Source of the DNA: Sedimentitalea nanhaiensis DSM 24252
GTDB lineage: Bacteria > Pseudomonadota > Alphaproteobacteria > Rhodobacterales > Rhodobacteraceae
Direction: 5' to 3'
Length of the DNA stretch: 64,000 nt
Assembly (NCBI RefSeq): GCF_000473225.1
Contig: NZ_KI421509.1
Location: forward strand, 4,180,336 to 4,244,335
Numbering within the stretch: the first letter of the stretch is position 1; each line of letters starts with the position of its first letter. Position numbers and translations under genes: made by a program. Positions 29,382-37,274 of this stretch are shown one piece after another. Under the pieces are notes generated by a model that ran no database searches, was not told the origin of the DNA, and saw only the letters and a program-made list of their open reading frames with translations.

Positions 29382-29867
29382 TTATGAGCCTTGTTTTCCG
29401 ACATCGAGAGCACCGTGCATGCCAGCTTCGTAATGACCCGCTATCAGGCAGGCGAACTCGAACCGCCCCTCGTTGGAGAAGGTCCAGACGATTTCGGCGG
29501 TTTGACCGGGTGCAAGGCGAGCCGAGTTGGGTTCATCGTGTTCCATATCGAACTTGGCCATCATCGCCTTGTGCTCTGCATTCTCCTCATAGGTGTCCAT
29601 CACGAATTCATGATCGAGTTCGCCTTTGTTGGTGATGACCAACTTGACGGTTTCATCGGGTTCGAAATCCAGTCGTCTGGGTTCAAACAGCATTTCTCCG
29701 TCGTCGGTTTCCATCATCGAGATTTCAATTGTCCGGTCTACGGGATGGTCATTACTGGGGCGGCCGATAGGCATTTCATTTCCCTGCTCGCTGGCATGGG
29801 TGCCGCCTGCAAAAGCCGGCGCGGCCAGTCCCAGCATCAACGTGGTCGTGAGGAGAAGTTTAGTCAT
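29382..29867 (-). CDS. periplasmic cupredoxin
   Basis: A 161-residue protein from the ATG at 29867, which follows AGGA and starts a clear signal peptide (MTKLLLTTTLMLGLAAPAFAG). The mature part is a plastocyanin-like fold with copper ligands His in ELDHEFVM and the closing Cys-His-Met set in FACLIAGHYEAGMHG. It probably shuttles electrons or copper in the periplasm, perhaps to the multicopper oxidase encoded just upstream. The open frame extends further upstream, but that part lacks a start signal. Confidence 0.85.
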   Translation of the reverse strand: MTKLLLTTTLMLGLAAPAFAGGTHASEQGNEMPIGRPSNDHPVDRTIEISMMETDDGEMLFEPRRLDFEPDETVKLVITNKGELDHEFVMDTYEENAEHKAMMAKFDMEHDEPNSARLAPGQTAEIVWTFSNEGRFEFACLIAGHYEAGMHGALDVGKQGS

Positions 29868-29916
29868 GGTTTTTCCTGTTTGTTGGTTTCGGGTTTGGGT
29901 TTTACTCAAGAGGCCG

Positions 29917-31275
29917 TCAGCCTCTTGAGGTGGTCTTAGGTGTGATCCGGGTTTTGGCGTCGTGAACCTGCGCGAATTCGGGCAGTTCTCCGGTCCATTC
30001 ATAGGCCTGCGTTCCCGGTGGGTTTTTGTACCAGCCGGGGTCAGAGTAATCATCGGGGTCAATGCCCTCGCGAACCTTCACCACCGAGAACATGCCGCCC
30101 ATTTCGATCGGACCATAGGGCCCCCAGCCGGACATCATCGGCACCGTGTTGTCAGGCAGAGGCATCTCCATCACGCCCATATCAGCCATTCCGGCGGTGC
30201 CCATCGGCATATATTCGGGCTGCAATTCACGGATCTGTTTGGTCAGTTTGCGTTTGTCGACACCGATAAAGGTGGGCACGTCATGGCCCATCGCATTCAT
30301 CGTGTGATGCGATTTGTGGCAGTGAATCGCCCAGTCCCCCAGATGCTCGGCATCGAATTCATAGGCCCGCATTCCGCCGACAGGGATGTCGACCGACACC
30401 TCGGGCCATTGCGCCTCGGGTGGCACCCAGCCCCCATCCGTACACGTGACCTTGAAATCATAGCCATGCATGTGGATCGGGTGATTTGTCATCGTCAGGT
30501 TGCCAACCCGCACCCGCACCCGATCGCCCTGGTTGACCACCAGCGGGTCGATGTCCGGAAAGATCCGACCGTTCCATGTCCACAGGTTGAAGTCGGTCAT
30601 GGTCATGATGCGCGGCACATAAGTGCCCGGATCGATGTCAAACGCGTTCAGCATGATCAGGAAATCGCGATCCACCGGCATGAAGGCGGGATCTTTGGGA
30701 TGCACGATGAACATGCCCATCATCCCCATCGCCATCTGCACCATTTCATCGGCGTGCGGGTGGTACATGAAAGTCCCGGATTTGATCAGATCGAATTCAT
30801 AAACATAGGTTTTGCCGGGTGGGATGCCGGGATGGCTCAGGCCACCTACACCGTCCATCCCCGATGGCAGGATCATGCCATGCCAGTGGACAGTGGTGTG
30901 TTCCGGCAGCTTGTTGGTGACAAAAATCCGCACTCTGTCGCCTTCCACCGCTTCGATGGTTGGGCCAATGGACTGACCGTTATAGCCCCAGAGATGCGCG
31001 ATCATCCCCTCGGCCAGTTCGCGCTCGACCGGTTCGGCAACCAGATGGAATTCCTTGACCCCGTTGTTCATGCGGTGCGGCAGGGTCCAGCCATTGAGCG
31101 TGACCACCGGAGTGTAATCCGGCCCACTATTGGGGCGCGGCGACACTTGTGTGGCAGCAGTATCCATGATCGCCGCTTCGGGCAGTCCCATGTTGGTGGT
31201 CTGCCCCCAGGCCTTGGAGGAAACCAATGCCGCACCTGCGGCTCCAGCCCCCAGCATTTGACGTCTGTTCATCAT
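29917..31275 (-). CDS. multicopper oxidase (CopA/laccase-like)
   Basis: A 452-residue exported oxidase from ATG 31275. The N-terminus MMNRRQMLGAGAAGAA looks like a Tat signal. All four copper-ligand motifs are present: HWHG, HPHAD, HPIHMHG and HCHKSHHTMNAMGH. Met-rich patches (MVQMAMGMMGM) suit Cu(I) oxidation. The likely role is periplasmic oxidation of Cu(I) to less toxic Cu(II). It lies 13 bp after the TolC-like gene and 49 bp before the cupredoxin. A general phenol oxidase function remains possible. Confidence 0.88.
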   Translation of the reverse strand: MMNRRQMLGAGAAGAALVSSKAWGQTTNMGLPEAAIMDTAATQVSPRPNSGPDYTPVVTLNGWTLPHRMNNGVKEFHLVAEPVERELAEGMIAHLWGYNGQSIGPTIEAVEGDRVRIFVTNKLPEHTTVHWHGMILPSGMDGVGGLSHPGIPPGKTYVYEFDLIKSGTFMYHPHADEMVQMAMGMMGMFIVHPKDPAFMPVDRDFLIMLNAFDIDPGTYVPRIMTMTDFNLWTWNGRIFPDIDPLVVNQGDRVRVRVGNLTMTNHPIHMHGYDFKVTCTDGGWVPPEAQWPEVSVDIPVGGMRAYEFDAEHLGDWAIHCHKSHHTMNAMGHDVPTFIGVDKRKLTKQIRELQPEYMPMGTAGMADMGVMEMPLPDNTVPMMSGWGPYGPIEMGGMFSVVKVREGIDPDDYSDPGWYKNPPGTQAYEWTGELPEFAQVHDAKTRITPKTTSRG

Positions 31276-31288
31276 TGTCCTAGCCCTT

Positions 31289-32746
31289 TCAATGTCCGGC
31301 GCCGCCGGCGGCAATCGCCATGCGTTCATCACCGCCCATGGCTCCTGACCCGCCGCCATAGATCGCGGCGGTCATGTTTGCCTGCGCCAACCAGAAGTCG
31401 CGTTTCGCATTTGCCGCTTCCAGAGAACTGGCCAGCTTCTCGCGGACATCCGTCAGCAATTCGAAAGTGTTGGTGATCATGCCGTTATAACTCAGCAGCC
31501 CCTCCTCCTCGATCGTTGTGCGCAGCGGCACGACCACGTCCCGATAGTGGCGGGCAATCTGATAGGAGGAATGATAGGAGACCTCTGCGCTGCGGGCCTC
31601 GGACCGCACATTCACGGCCTTTTCCGCCAATGTGTTTGCGGCCTGCATATAGGCCAGTTCAGCCTTGCGCATCCGGGCCTGACCGGTGTCAAAGATTGGA
31701 ATAGCGAACTCCAGCTCGATCTGTGGCCGGGTGCTGGTATCCGTGTTGCCATCTTCGCGCTCACGCTCTGCTTCGAACCCCGCGATCAGTTCCAGATCCG
31801 TCACCAGCCGGGTCTGATCGGTCAGGCCGAATGCTCGGGCCTGCGCCTCCAGTCCGGTCTTGGCAACCTTCAGATCTACCCGGTTGGATAGTGCCGTCGC
31901 CTCGATCGAAGACACCCGCCGCAACGATTTCGGAAGGCTTGGCAAAGCATCAGGCACAAAATAGTTAGTGTCAGTGCCCCAGAGGCCCATCAGCCGGGTC
32001 AGCTTTTCTTTGGCCACAGTCGCCTCCAGTTTTGCCTTGGCAACCTGTCCCGCCAACTCTGCGCCAAAGGCAAACTCGCGCGCCTGACCTGCCTTGTTCA
32101 GCGCCCCGGTCTTGCCCAGTTGCTCGGCCAGTTCGGCACCCGCACCTGCGGCCTCGCTGGCCTTTCGTAAATACCCAAGGGTTTCGAAAGCGCCCACGGC
32201 ATTGATCCACGCCTGCCGGGTCTGATTGGCCAGAGACAGGGTGTCGCTTACAGCATTCAACTGAGCTTGCTGAAATTGTGCGTCGGCAACAGCGATCCGC
32301 TGTTTACGAGTCTTCACATCCAGCAGGTTGAACGCAATCATCGTCTCAAGCGTACGATACAATCCCAATTCGGGCGCCCCGACGCCATAGATCCCCAGAG
32401 AAACGACCGGGTTCTGTGGCGTTGACTGTTGCCAGACCTCCGCTGCCGACAACCCAACATTCGCGTAGGACGCCTGCAGCCCCTTGTTGTTCAGCAAGGC
32501 CACCTGCACAGCGGTGTCCACCGAGATCGTCTTGCCTTGGACCATGCCGCGCACCTCTTTGGTCAGCGCGTCATTTTCTGCCCGTGTCTGTGCGAAAGCC
32601 GTTCGCTTACCTATCGCGCCACTCGTCTGGGTGGACACATCCAGAAACCCGGCCTTGGCGTCGGTGTATTTCGTCGGCACCTGCGGTGTACAGGCCGCCA
32701 GCACAAGTGGTGTGACCAGCAGCACCGGCCATTTCATCTTCGCCAT
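31289..32746 (-). CDS. TolC-family outer membrane lipoprotein
   Basis: A 485-residue protein with a lipoprotein signal (lipobox LVLAAC) and two outer-membrane-efflux-protein repeats rich in long helices (about 75-260 and 285-470). The ATG at 32746 overlaps the stop of the small lipoprotein gene (TGATG). In copper clusters of this kind it may be the outer-membrane exit or a structural partner of the oxidase; no RND pump or membrane-fusion gene is in the window, so the route it serves is unknown. Confidence 0.82.
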   Translation of the reverse strand: MAKMKWPVLLVTPLVLAACTPQVPTKYTDAKAGFLDVSTQTSGAIGKRTAFAQTRAENDALTKEVRGMVQGKTISVDTAVQVALLNNKGLQASYANVGLSAAEVWQQSTPQNPVVSLGIYGVGAPELGLYRTLETMIAFNLLDVKTRKQRIAVADAQFQQAQLNAVSDTLSLANQTRQAWINAVGAFETLGYLRKASEAAGAGAELAEQLGKTGALNKAGQAREFAFGAELAGQVAKAKLEATVAKEKLTRLMGLWGTDTNYFVPDALPSLPKSLRRVSSIEATALSNRVDLKVAKTGLEAQARAFGLTDQTRLVTDLELIAGFEAEREREDGNTDTSTRPQIELEFAIPIFDTGQARMRKAELAYMQAANTLAEKAVNVRSEARSAEVSYHSSYQIARHYRDVVVPLRTTIEEEGLLSYNGMITNTFELLTDVREKLASSLEAANAKRDFWLAQANMTAAIYGGGSGAMGGDERMAIAAGGAGH

Positions 32747-32970
32747 CAATTTGCCTCCGACTGAGCGTCATTCACGCCACGCCACGACACGGGCCCGGTC
32801 GGTGAATGGTTCTGAAAACCTGCAAACGGAGGCTGATAGCCGACATTGGCGGAAGTGATCGAAGGGATGGCAACCGTTTGTTGCGCGCTGATATCGGGAA
32901 GCGGTGTCGGCTCGGGCGAGCACGCACCAAGTGCGAGGACGGATGCCCCCAGCAAAACTGGAATTTTCAT
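32746..32970 (-). CDS. small lipoprotein of unknown function in copper operon
   Basis: A 74-residue protein with a lipobox (LALGAC, Cys at 17). The mature part is short, Pro/Ser-rich and ends in PVSWRGVNDAQSE. No known domain was recognised. It overlaps the TolC-type gene by a few bases, so they are translated together, suggesting a joint role in the envelope. Ribosome site AGGTAAATACCC. Confidence 0.7.
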   Translation of the reverse strand: MKIPVLLGASVLALGACSPEPTPLPDISAQQTVAIPSITSANVGYQPPFAGFQNHSPTGPVSWRGVNDAQSEAN

Positions 32971-33055
32971 GGGTATTTACCTGAGTAGCTATAACAGAGA
33001 TGCCAGCACCACAGCGCCGACAACATCAATCTTCAGGACATTTCTGCCCTATGTC

Positions 33056-33403
33056 TCAGATACTTGGGGGTCGCAAAAACCCGTGCACTTCGCGAGAAGT
33101 CACTGCTTTCAACGGTAGCTCAAAATGTTCGTCCCGTTGAGCAAAGCCAGCCTTCTCAATTGAATCACCAAGAAAGACCGACGAACAGATGGCCGAGCAA
33201 CAGTTCAAGCCACCATTTTGGGCGGCATCGTCCCGGTCAGGCGTTTCACAATCAGTCAACTCGCCTGTCACCTCGTGTTGAACCGAGACACCGTTGGCAA
33301 TGTCGCCTGAATTGCCATCGTGATGGCCCATGGAGGCGCGTACTTCTGACGCCAATGAAATTACAACCATACAAACGGTCACCACCAATATGGCGGTTTG
33401 CAT
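33056..33403 (-). CDS. small secreted His/Cys-rich protein, first in copper operon
   Basis: The 115-residue form starts at ATG 33403 and begins with a hydrophobic export segment (TAILVVTVCMVVISLASEVRA). The mature part has a GHHDG motif, a single CETPD and a dense cluster NCCSAICSS, then a Pro-rich end. His, Cys pairs and the operon context suggest a copper- or metal-binding role; no named family was recognised. The start is uncertain: a longer version beginning at an upstream GTG or ATG up to 33484 is possible. Confidence 0.6.
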   Translation of the reverse strand: MQTAILVVTVCMVVISLASEVRASMGHHDGNSGDIANGVSVQHEVTGELTDCETPDRDDAAQNGGLNCCSAICSSVFLGDSIEKAGFAQRDEHFELPLKAVTSREVHGFLRPPSI

Positions 33404-33589
33404 TAGTTGCTTTATGAAGGCACCTTTTCCCACAGCTGGTTTGTGCCCGCCCTTTTGATACTGGTCAAGTGCTTGGACCACCACTTAGTAAACTTTTGTG
33501 TGACCTGGCGGCATACAGTCACATATCTTTCGCAAAAGCTTATCCCCGCTTGATGGCGCGATCCTTTCGTTGGAATGGAAGAACGCACT

Positions 33590-33901
33590 ATGGAACAAGT
33601 TCGTCATGGGCATCTCGCACGGATACCCGGCAGGCGATTTGCAAGGCGAATCGTTCGAAAGGGGCGAGCTATGATCGCGGCTCTGAGCAAAGGGATCGGG
33701 ATCAACTCCAAGACGGTCGAGGACCGGCAGACCGGGCCGGAGGAGCCGCGAGCAACCGTTCTCAGTGAATCAGATGAGACGATTATCGTTGCAGTTCGAC
33801 AGCATACGCTGCTGCCACCGGATGATTGCCCCTACGCCCTTCAGCCATCGCTTCCACACCTGACACGGTCAGCGCTAGATCGGTGCCTTCAGAGACATGG
33901 T
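33590..33901 (+). pseudogene. IS481-family transposase, N-terminal remnant
   Basis: About 104 codons beginning MEQVRHG, then a helix-turn-helix region (GINSKTVEDR) and LLPPDDCPYALQPSLPHLTRS, as in the start of IS481-type transposases. It stops matching at LQRHG, where an IS5-type fragment begins. The catalytic DDE domain is absent, so it cannot be active. Confidence 0.65.
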
Positions 33902-34556
33902 TATAGCTCTGGACCCAGAGATGATCCGGGATCCGGCAAGCACGGCCTACAGCGATCCTGTAATCCATACATGCCTGGCAATGAAGGCCCTGTCGGGCAG
34001 CGGACAGCACAGGGATAAAAGCCGGGGTGAAGACGAGTGGACCGCAGGCAAGCATGGCGGTCCCAAACGACGCGTTTGGCGCAAAATCCATCTCGGGACC
34101 GACGAGCGCACACTGGAGGTTCGGGCCTTTGAGATCAGGGGGGACCACACTGGCGACGCGCCGGTTCTCGCCGATCTGCCCCGCCAGACCCCAGCCGGCA
34201 AAGAGATCGCACCGTCACCGCTGACGGTGCCTGTGACATACGCAAGTGCCACGATGCAATTGCCCACCGGGGTGCGAATGCCGTTATCCCGCCCGCAAAA
34301 TGCCAACCCGTTCAAAGCCATTACTGCAGGTGAGATGGCCAGAAACGAGGCTCTGCGATCTACGAAATACCTTGGTCGCGCGCACTGGCGAAACTGGAGC
34401 GGGTACCACCGACAAAGCAGGGTCGAGACGAAGATGCGCTGCATGAAACTGCTGGGGCAGCGCCTCATGGCGGGGGGATCAAAGCGTGGATTTTCAACAA
34501 ATGACCGAACTGCGCATCCAAGTTCGAGCGGATTCCATGGCTACTCGCATGGTTAA
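33900..34556 (+). pseudogene. IS5-family transposase, deleted and frameshifted
   Basis: It joins the IS481 fragment. Recognisable pieces are DPEMIRDPA, then (after an internal deletion) KHGGPKRRVWRKIHLGTDE and, later, YLGRAHWRNWSGYHRQSRVETK with KLLGQRLMA. Between GKEIA and NANPFK the matching peptide lies in another frame, and after RLMA the true tail (ELRIQVRA) is again in a different frame. So at least one deletion and two frameshifts are present. Confidence 0.75.
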
Positions 34557-34676
34557 GAGCGCATTTGGCCTAATCTTGACGCCCCCGACACCCTCCCACA
34601 CCATGCGCACAATGGGCATGGTGTGGCCTGCGTGCTGAACGTGTGGGCCGCACGTTCGCAAACCGGCGCGCCAAAA

Positions 34677-35669
34677 TCAGCACTGCGCGGCCGTCACTGC
34701 AATCATGTGAAGAATGTCTTCCGCAGTGCATCCTCTGGACAGATCATTTGCAGGCTGGGCAAGACCCTGCAGGATCGGACCGATCGCGACGGCCCCGCCA
34801 ATTCTCTGGGCGATTTTGTAGGCGACGTTGCCTGTATCCAAGTTTGGAAAGATGAAAACATTCGCACTTCCGCCAACTGTGGAGCCCGGCGCCTTGGCTG
34901 TCGCCACGTCCGGCACAAAGGCCGCATCAAATTGCAACTCTCCGTCGACAATCATGTCAGGTGCCATCTTGCGCAGTATTGCGGTTGCTTCGACAACCTT
35001 CGACACCTTGTCGCCCGCAGCGCTACCGCGTGTTGAAAAGGACAACATCGCCACTTTGGGCGTTTCACCCGTCAGTTGAACCAGAGAGGCGGCCGATGCA
35101 TGGGCGATTTCAGCCATCTCTGACGCGCTTGGATCAATGACCAGACCCGCATCCGAAAAGACGAGTGCCCCCTTCTTCTCGTGATGGTCCTTGCAGAGCA
35201 GCATCAAGAAAAAGCTCGACACCATTTTGGCATCCGCGGCAGTGCCGATCACCTGTATCGCATTGCGGACGATTTCGGCAGTTGTGGTCGTGGCTCCGCC
35301 CAGCGTGCCATCCGCATACCCAAGTTTGACGAGAAGAGCGGCATAGACATGCGGGTTCAGAATGGCTGCAGACGCAGCTTCGAGTGTGACCCCCTTGTGT
35401 TTGCGCAGTTCATGATAAGCGGCGCTCATTTCGGAATGGTGCAGCGTTTCTTTGGGATCATGCACTTCGATCCGGTCAAGGTTCTGTCCCCCCGAAAGTG
35501 CAAGCTCCCTTGCGACGGTTTCTCGGTTGCCAACCAGAACGATGCGCGCGACGTTTTGTTTGGCTGCTTCTATCGCGGCGGCGACCACACGCGGATCTTC
35601 ACCTTCGCTTAGTACGATCTTGCGATCCGAGCGGGCAGCATTTGCCAGAATAATTTCCAGAGGCTTCAT
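34677..35669 (-). CDS. pta: phosphate acetyltransferase
   Basis: A 330-residue single-domain Pta of the short type. It has IVLSEGEDPRV at the N-terminus, the YADGTLGGATTTTAEIVR region and the closing PANDLSRGC. It converts acetyl phosphate plus CoA to acetyl-CoA and phosphate. In taurine degraders this enzyme uses the acetyl phosphate made by Xsc, and its gene lies in the same cluster, as here. It is separated from xsc by the exporter and cupin genes. GGAG precedes the ATG. Confidence 0.94.
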   Translation of the reverse strand: MKPLEIILANAARSDRKIVLSEGEDPRVVAAAIEAAKQNVARIVLVGNRETVARELALSGGQNLDRIEVHDPKETLHHSEMSAAYHELRKHKGVTLEAASAAILNPHVYAALLVKLGYADGTLGGATTTTAEIVRNAIQVIGTAADAKMVSSFFLMLLCKDHHEKKGALVFSDAGLVIDPSASEMAEIAHASAASLVQLTGETPKVAMLSFSTRGSAAGDKVSKVVEATAILRKMAPDMIVDGELQFDAAFVPDVATAKAPGSTVGGSANVFIFPNLDTGNVAYKIAQRIGGAVAIGPILQGLAQPANDLSRGCTAEDILHMIAVTAAQC

Positions 35670-35716
35670 TGTCGTGCTCCGTTGAGTGAGGGGTATTCCG
35701 GTCTTGAGAAATGACT

Positions 35717-36082
35717 TTAGATGGCACTGTAGTCCCTGATTACAAAATGCTTGGTCGTCGTCTCAAGAACGTGCCAGAAGCCGTGAAAGCCGTTTGGAAT
35801 CAAAAAACTGTCACCCTTCCGAAATTCTTGTTCTGTACCGTCTTCCGAGATCAGTTTGACATGCCCGCTGAGCAGGACGCAGAATTCATCGCGGTTCGCA
35901 AACGCGCGCCATTTGCCCGGGGTGCTGGTCCATGTTCCGGCTATCAAAGCCCCGTCGGCACTTGTGAACCGCAGTTCGGTCGTGTGATGCGGATCGCCTT
36001 GCACAACTCGGTCGGGCAGGTCAGCAAGACGGCGGTGTGCAGATGTGACGGTGTCAGCGAAATCAACAACAGGTTTGGTCAT
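35717..36082 (-). CDS. small cupin-domain protein in taurine cluster
   Basis: A 121-residue protein from ATG 36082 (5 bases after GGAGGGG; an ATG at 36094 would overlap that site). It has a single cupin barrel of the DUF861/EutQ-like kind: GTWTSTPGKWRAF, EFCVLLSGHVKLISEDG and FRKGDSFLIPNGFHGFW. Only some of the usual metal ligands (Glu, His) are evident. It lies between pta and the exporter. Function unknown; a sensor or a sulfite/acetyl-phosphate-related activity are guesses. Confidence 0.75.
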   Translation of the reverse strand: MTKPVVDFADTVTSAHRRLADLPDRVVQGDPHHTTELRFTSADGALIAGTWTSTPGKWRAFANRDEFCVLLSGHVKLISEDGTEQEFRKGDSFLIPNGFHGFWHVLETTTKHFVIRDYSAI

Positions 36083-36097
36083 GAGCCCCTCCATGTT

Positions 36098-37138
36098 TCA
36101 ATTGGCGAAATAAGTGATGCCGAACAGAATGAACCCGGCGATGAATACGGTTTCAGCGACAATCAGTATGATTGCCTGACCGCCGACATCCACGATGGTC
36201 TTGAGCGAGGTTTTCATGCCCACCGCTGCGATGGAAATCAGCAAGGACCATTTCGAGACATCCGACAGAAATGTCTGCATCACTGTGGGGATCAATCCGG
36301 CTGAATTGATTGCGGCCAGAAGCAAAAACATGATCACAAAGAACGGCATGAGCGGGGGACGTTTTCCGCCGACCGCCTCGTCGTTCTCGGCATAAGTACG
36401 AATAACCAGGGCGAAGACCAAAACGACGGGAGCCAACATCGTCACGCGGATCAGTTTGACCAGTGTTGCGGTCTCGCCTGTCTCATCGCTTACTGAGAAC
36501 CCGGCACCGACCACCTGCGCCACATCGTGGATGGTGCCACCCAGGAAAACGCCGGTTTGCAGATCATCCAATTGCATGGTCTGGGTGATCACCGGATAGA
36601 TGATCATCGCCAGTGTGCTAAGGACTGTGACGCTGAGGACGGTAAAGATCAGGTTGCGCTCGGAATGCTCGTTCTTTGGCAGTACCGCGGCGATGGCCAT
36701 GGCGGCAGAGGCGCCACAGATCGCGACCGAACCGCCGGTCAGCAGCGCAAAGCGCCAGCCTCGGCCCAGCAATTTCGCGCCCAGCAGGCCGAACAGGATG
36801 GTCAGGATGACACCCGCAATGGTCAGGCCGATCAGCTTGGGGCCGAGACCGACCAGCAACTCGACGCTGATCCGCGCGCCCAGCAGGGCGACGCCGATGC
36901 GCAGCACGATGCGAGAGGTAAACGCGATGCCGGAAACACAACGCCCCTCTTCCGCCAGAAAGTGAAAGGCAATGCCCAGCAGCAACGCCATCAGCAGCGC
37001 CGGCGCGCCGTAGTGGTCGGACAGGAATTGCGCGGCCACGGCGACAATGACCGAAACCAGAAATCCATAGCCGTTGTTGAACAGGAACTTTTGCGTCCTG
37101 GCAACATAGCTTTCATTGGCAGCGAGTGCAGTCGACAT
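36098..37138 (-). CDS. YeiH/UPF0324 family exporter (probable sulfite/sulfate export)
   Basis: A 346-residue membrane protein with about ten segments and the family's marks: GVALLGARISVELL, the SVAICGASAAMAIA loop and GGTIHDVAQVVGAG. Members are annotated as putative sulfate exporters. Xsc releases sulfite, and taurine clusters usually hold an exporter, so it likely removes sulfite or sulfate from the cytoplasm, as proposed for TauZ. The gene starts 136 bp after xsc, beyond a terminator, so it may have its own promoter. Confidence 0.82.
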   Translation of the reverse strand: MSTALAANESYVARTQKFLFNNGYGFLVSVIVAVAAQFLSDHYGAPALLMALLLGIAFHFLAEEGRCVSGIAFTSRIVLRIGVALLGARISVELLVGLGPKLIGLTIAGVILTILFGLLGAKLLGRGWRFALLTGGSVAICGASAAMAIAAVLPKNEHSERNLIFTVLSVTVLSTLAMIIYPVITQTMQLDDLQTGVFLGGTIHDVAQVVGAGFSVSDETGETATLVKLIRVTMLAPVVLVFALVIRTYAENDEAVGGKRPPLMPFFVIMFLLLAAINSAGLIPTVMQTFLSDVSKWSLLISIAAVGMKTSLKTIVDVGGQAIILIVAETVFIAGFILFGITYFAN

Positions 37139-37229
37139 TGTGAAAACCTCGAGTCACGGGCCGTGCAGCACGGCAAAGCGAGACAGCCCCGTTCGCCGAC
37201 ATCGCGGTAGACGGGTCCGTCAAAGGGAA

Positions 37230-37263
37230 ATTCAGTCCGGGGCGGCGGTGCTGCCGCCCCGGA
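37230..37263 (-). terminator. hairpin terminator after xsc
   Basis: An 11-bp perfect stem (37253-37263 with 37236-37246, loop of 6) follows the xsc stop on the minus strand; the next bases are TGAATTTCCCTTT, only moderately T-rich. It separates xsc from the exporter gene. Confidence 0.6.
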
Positions 37264-37274
37264 TGCGGTCTGTA

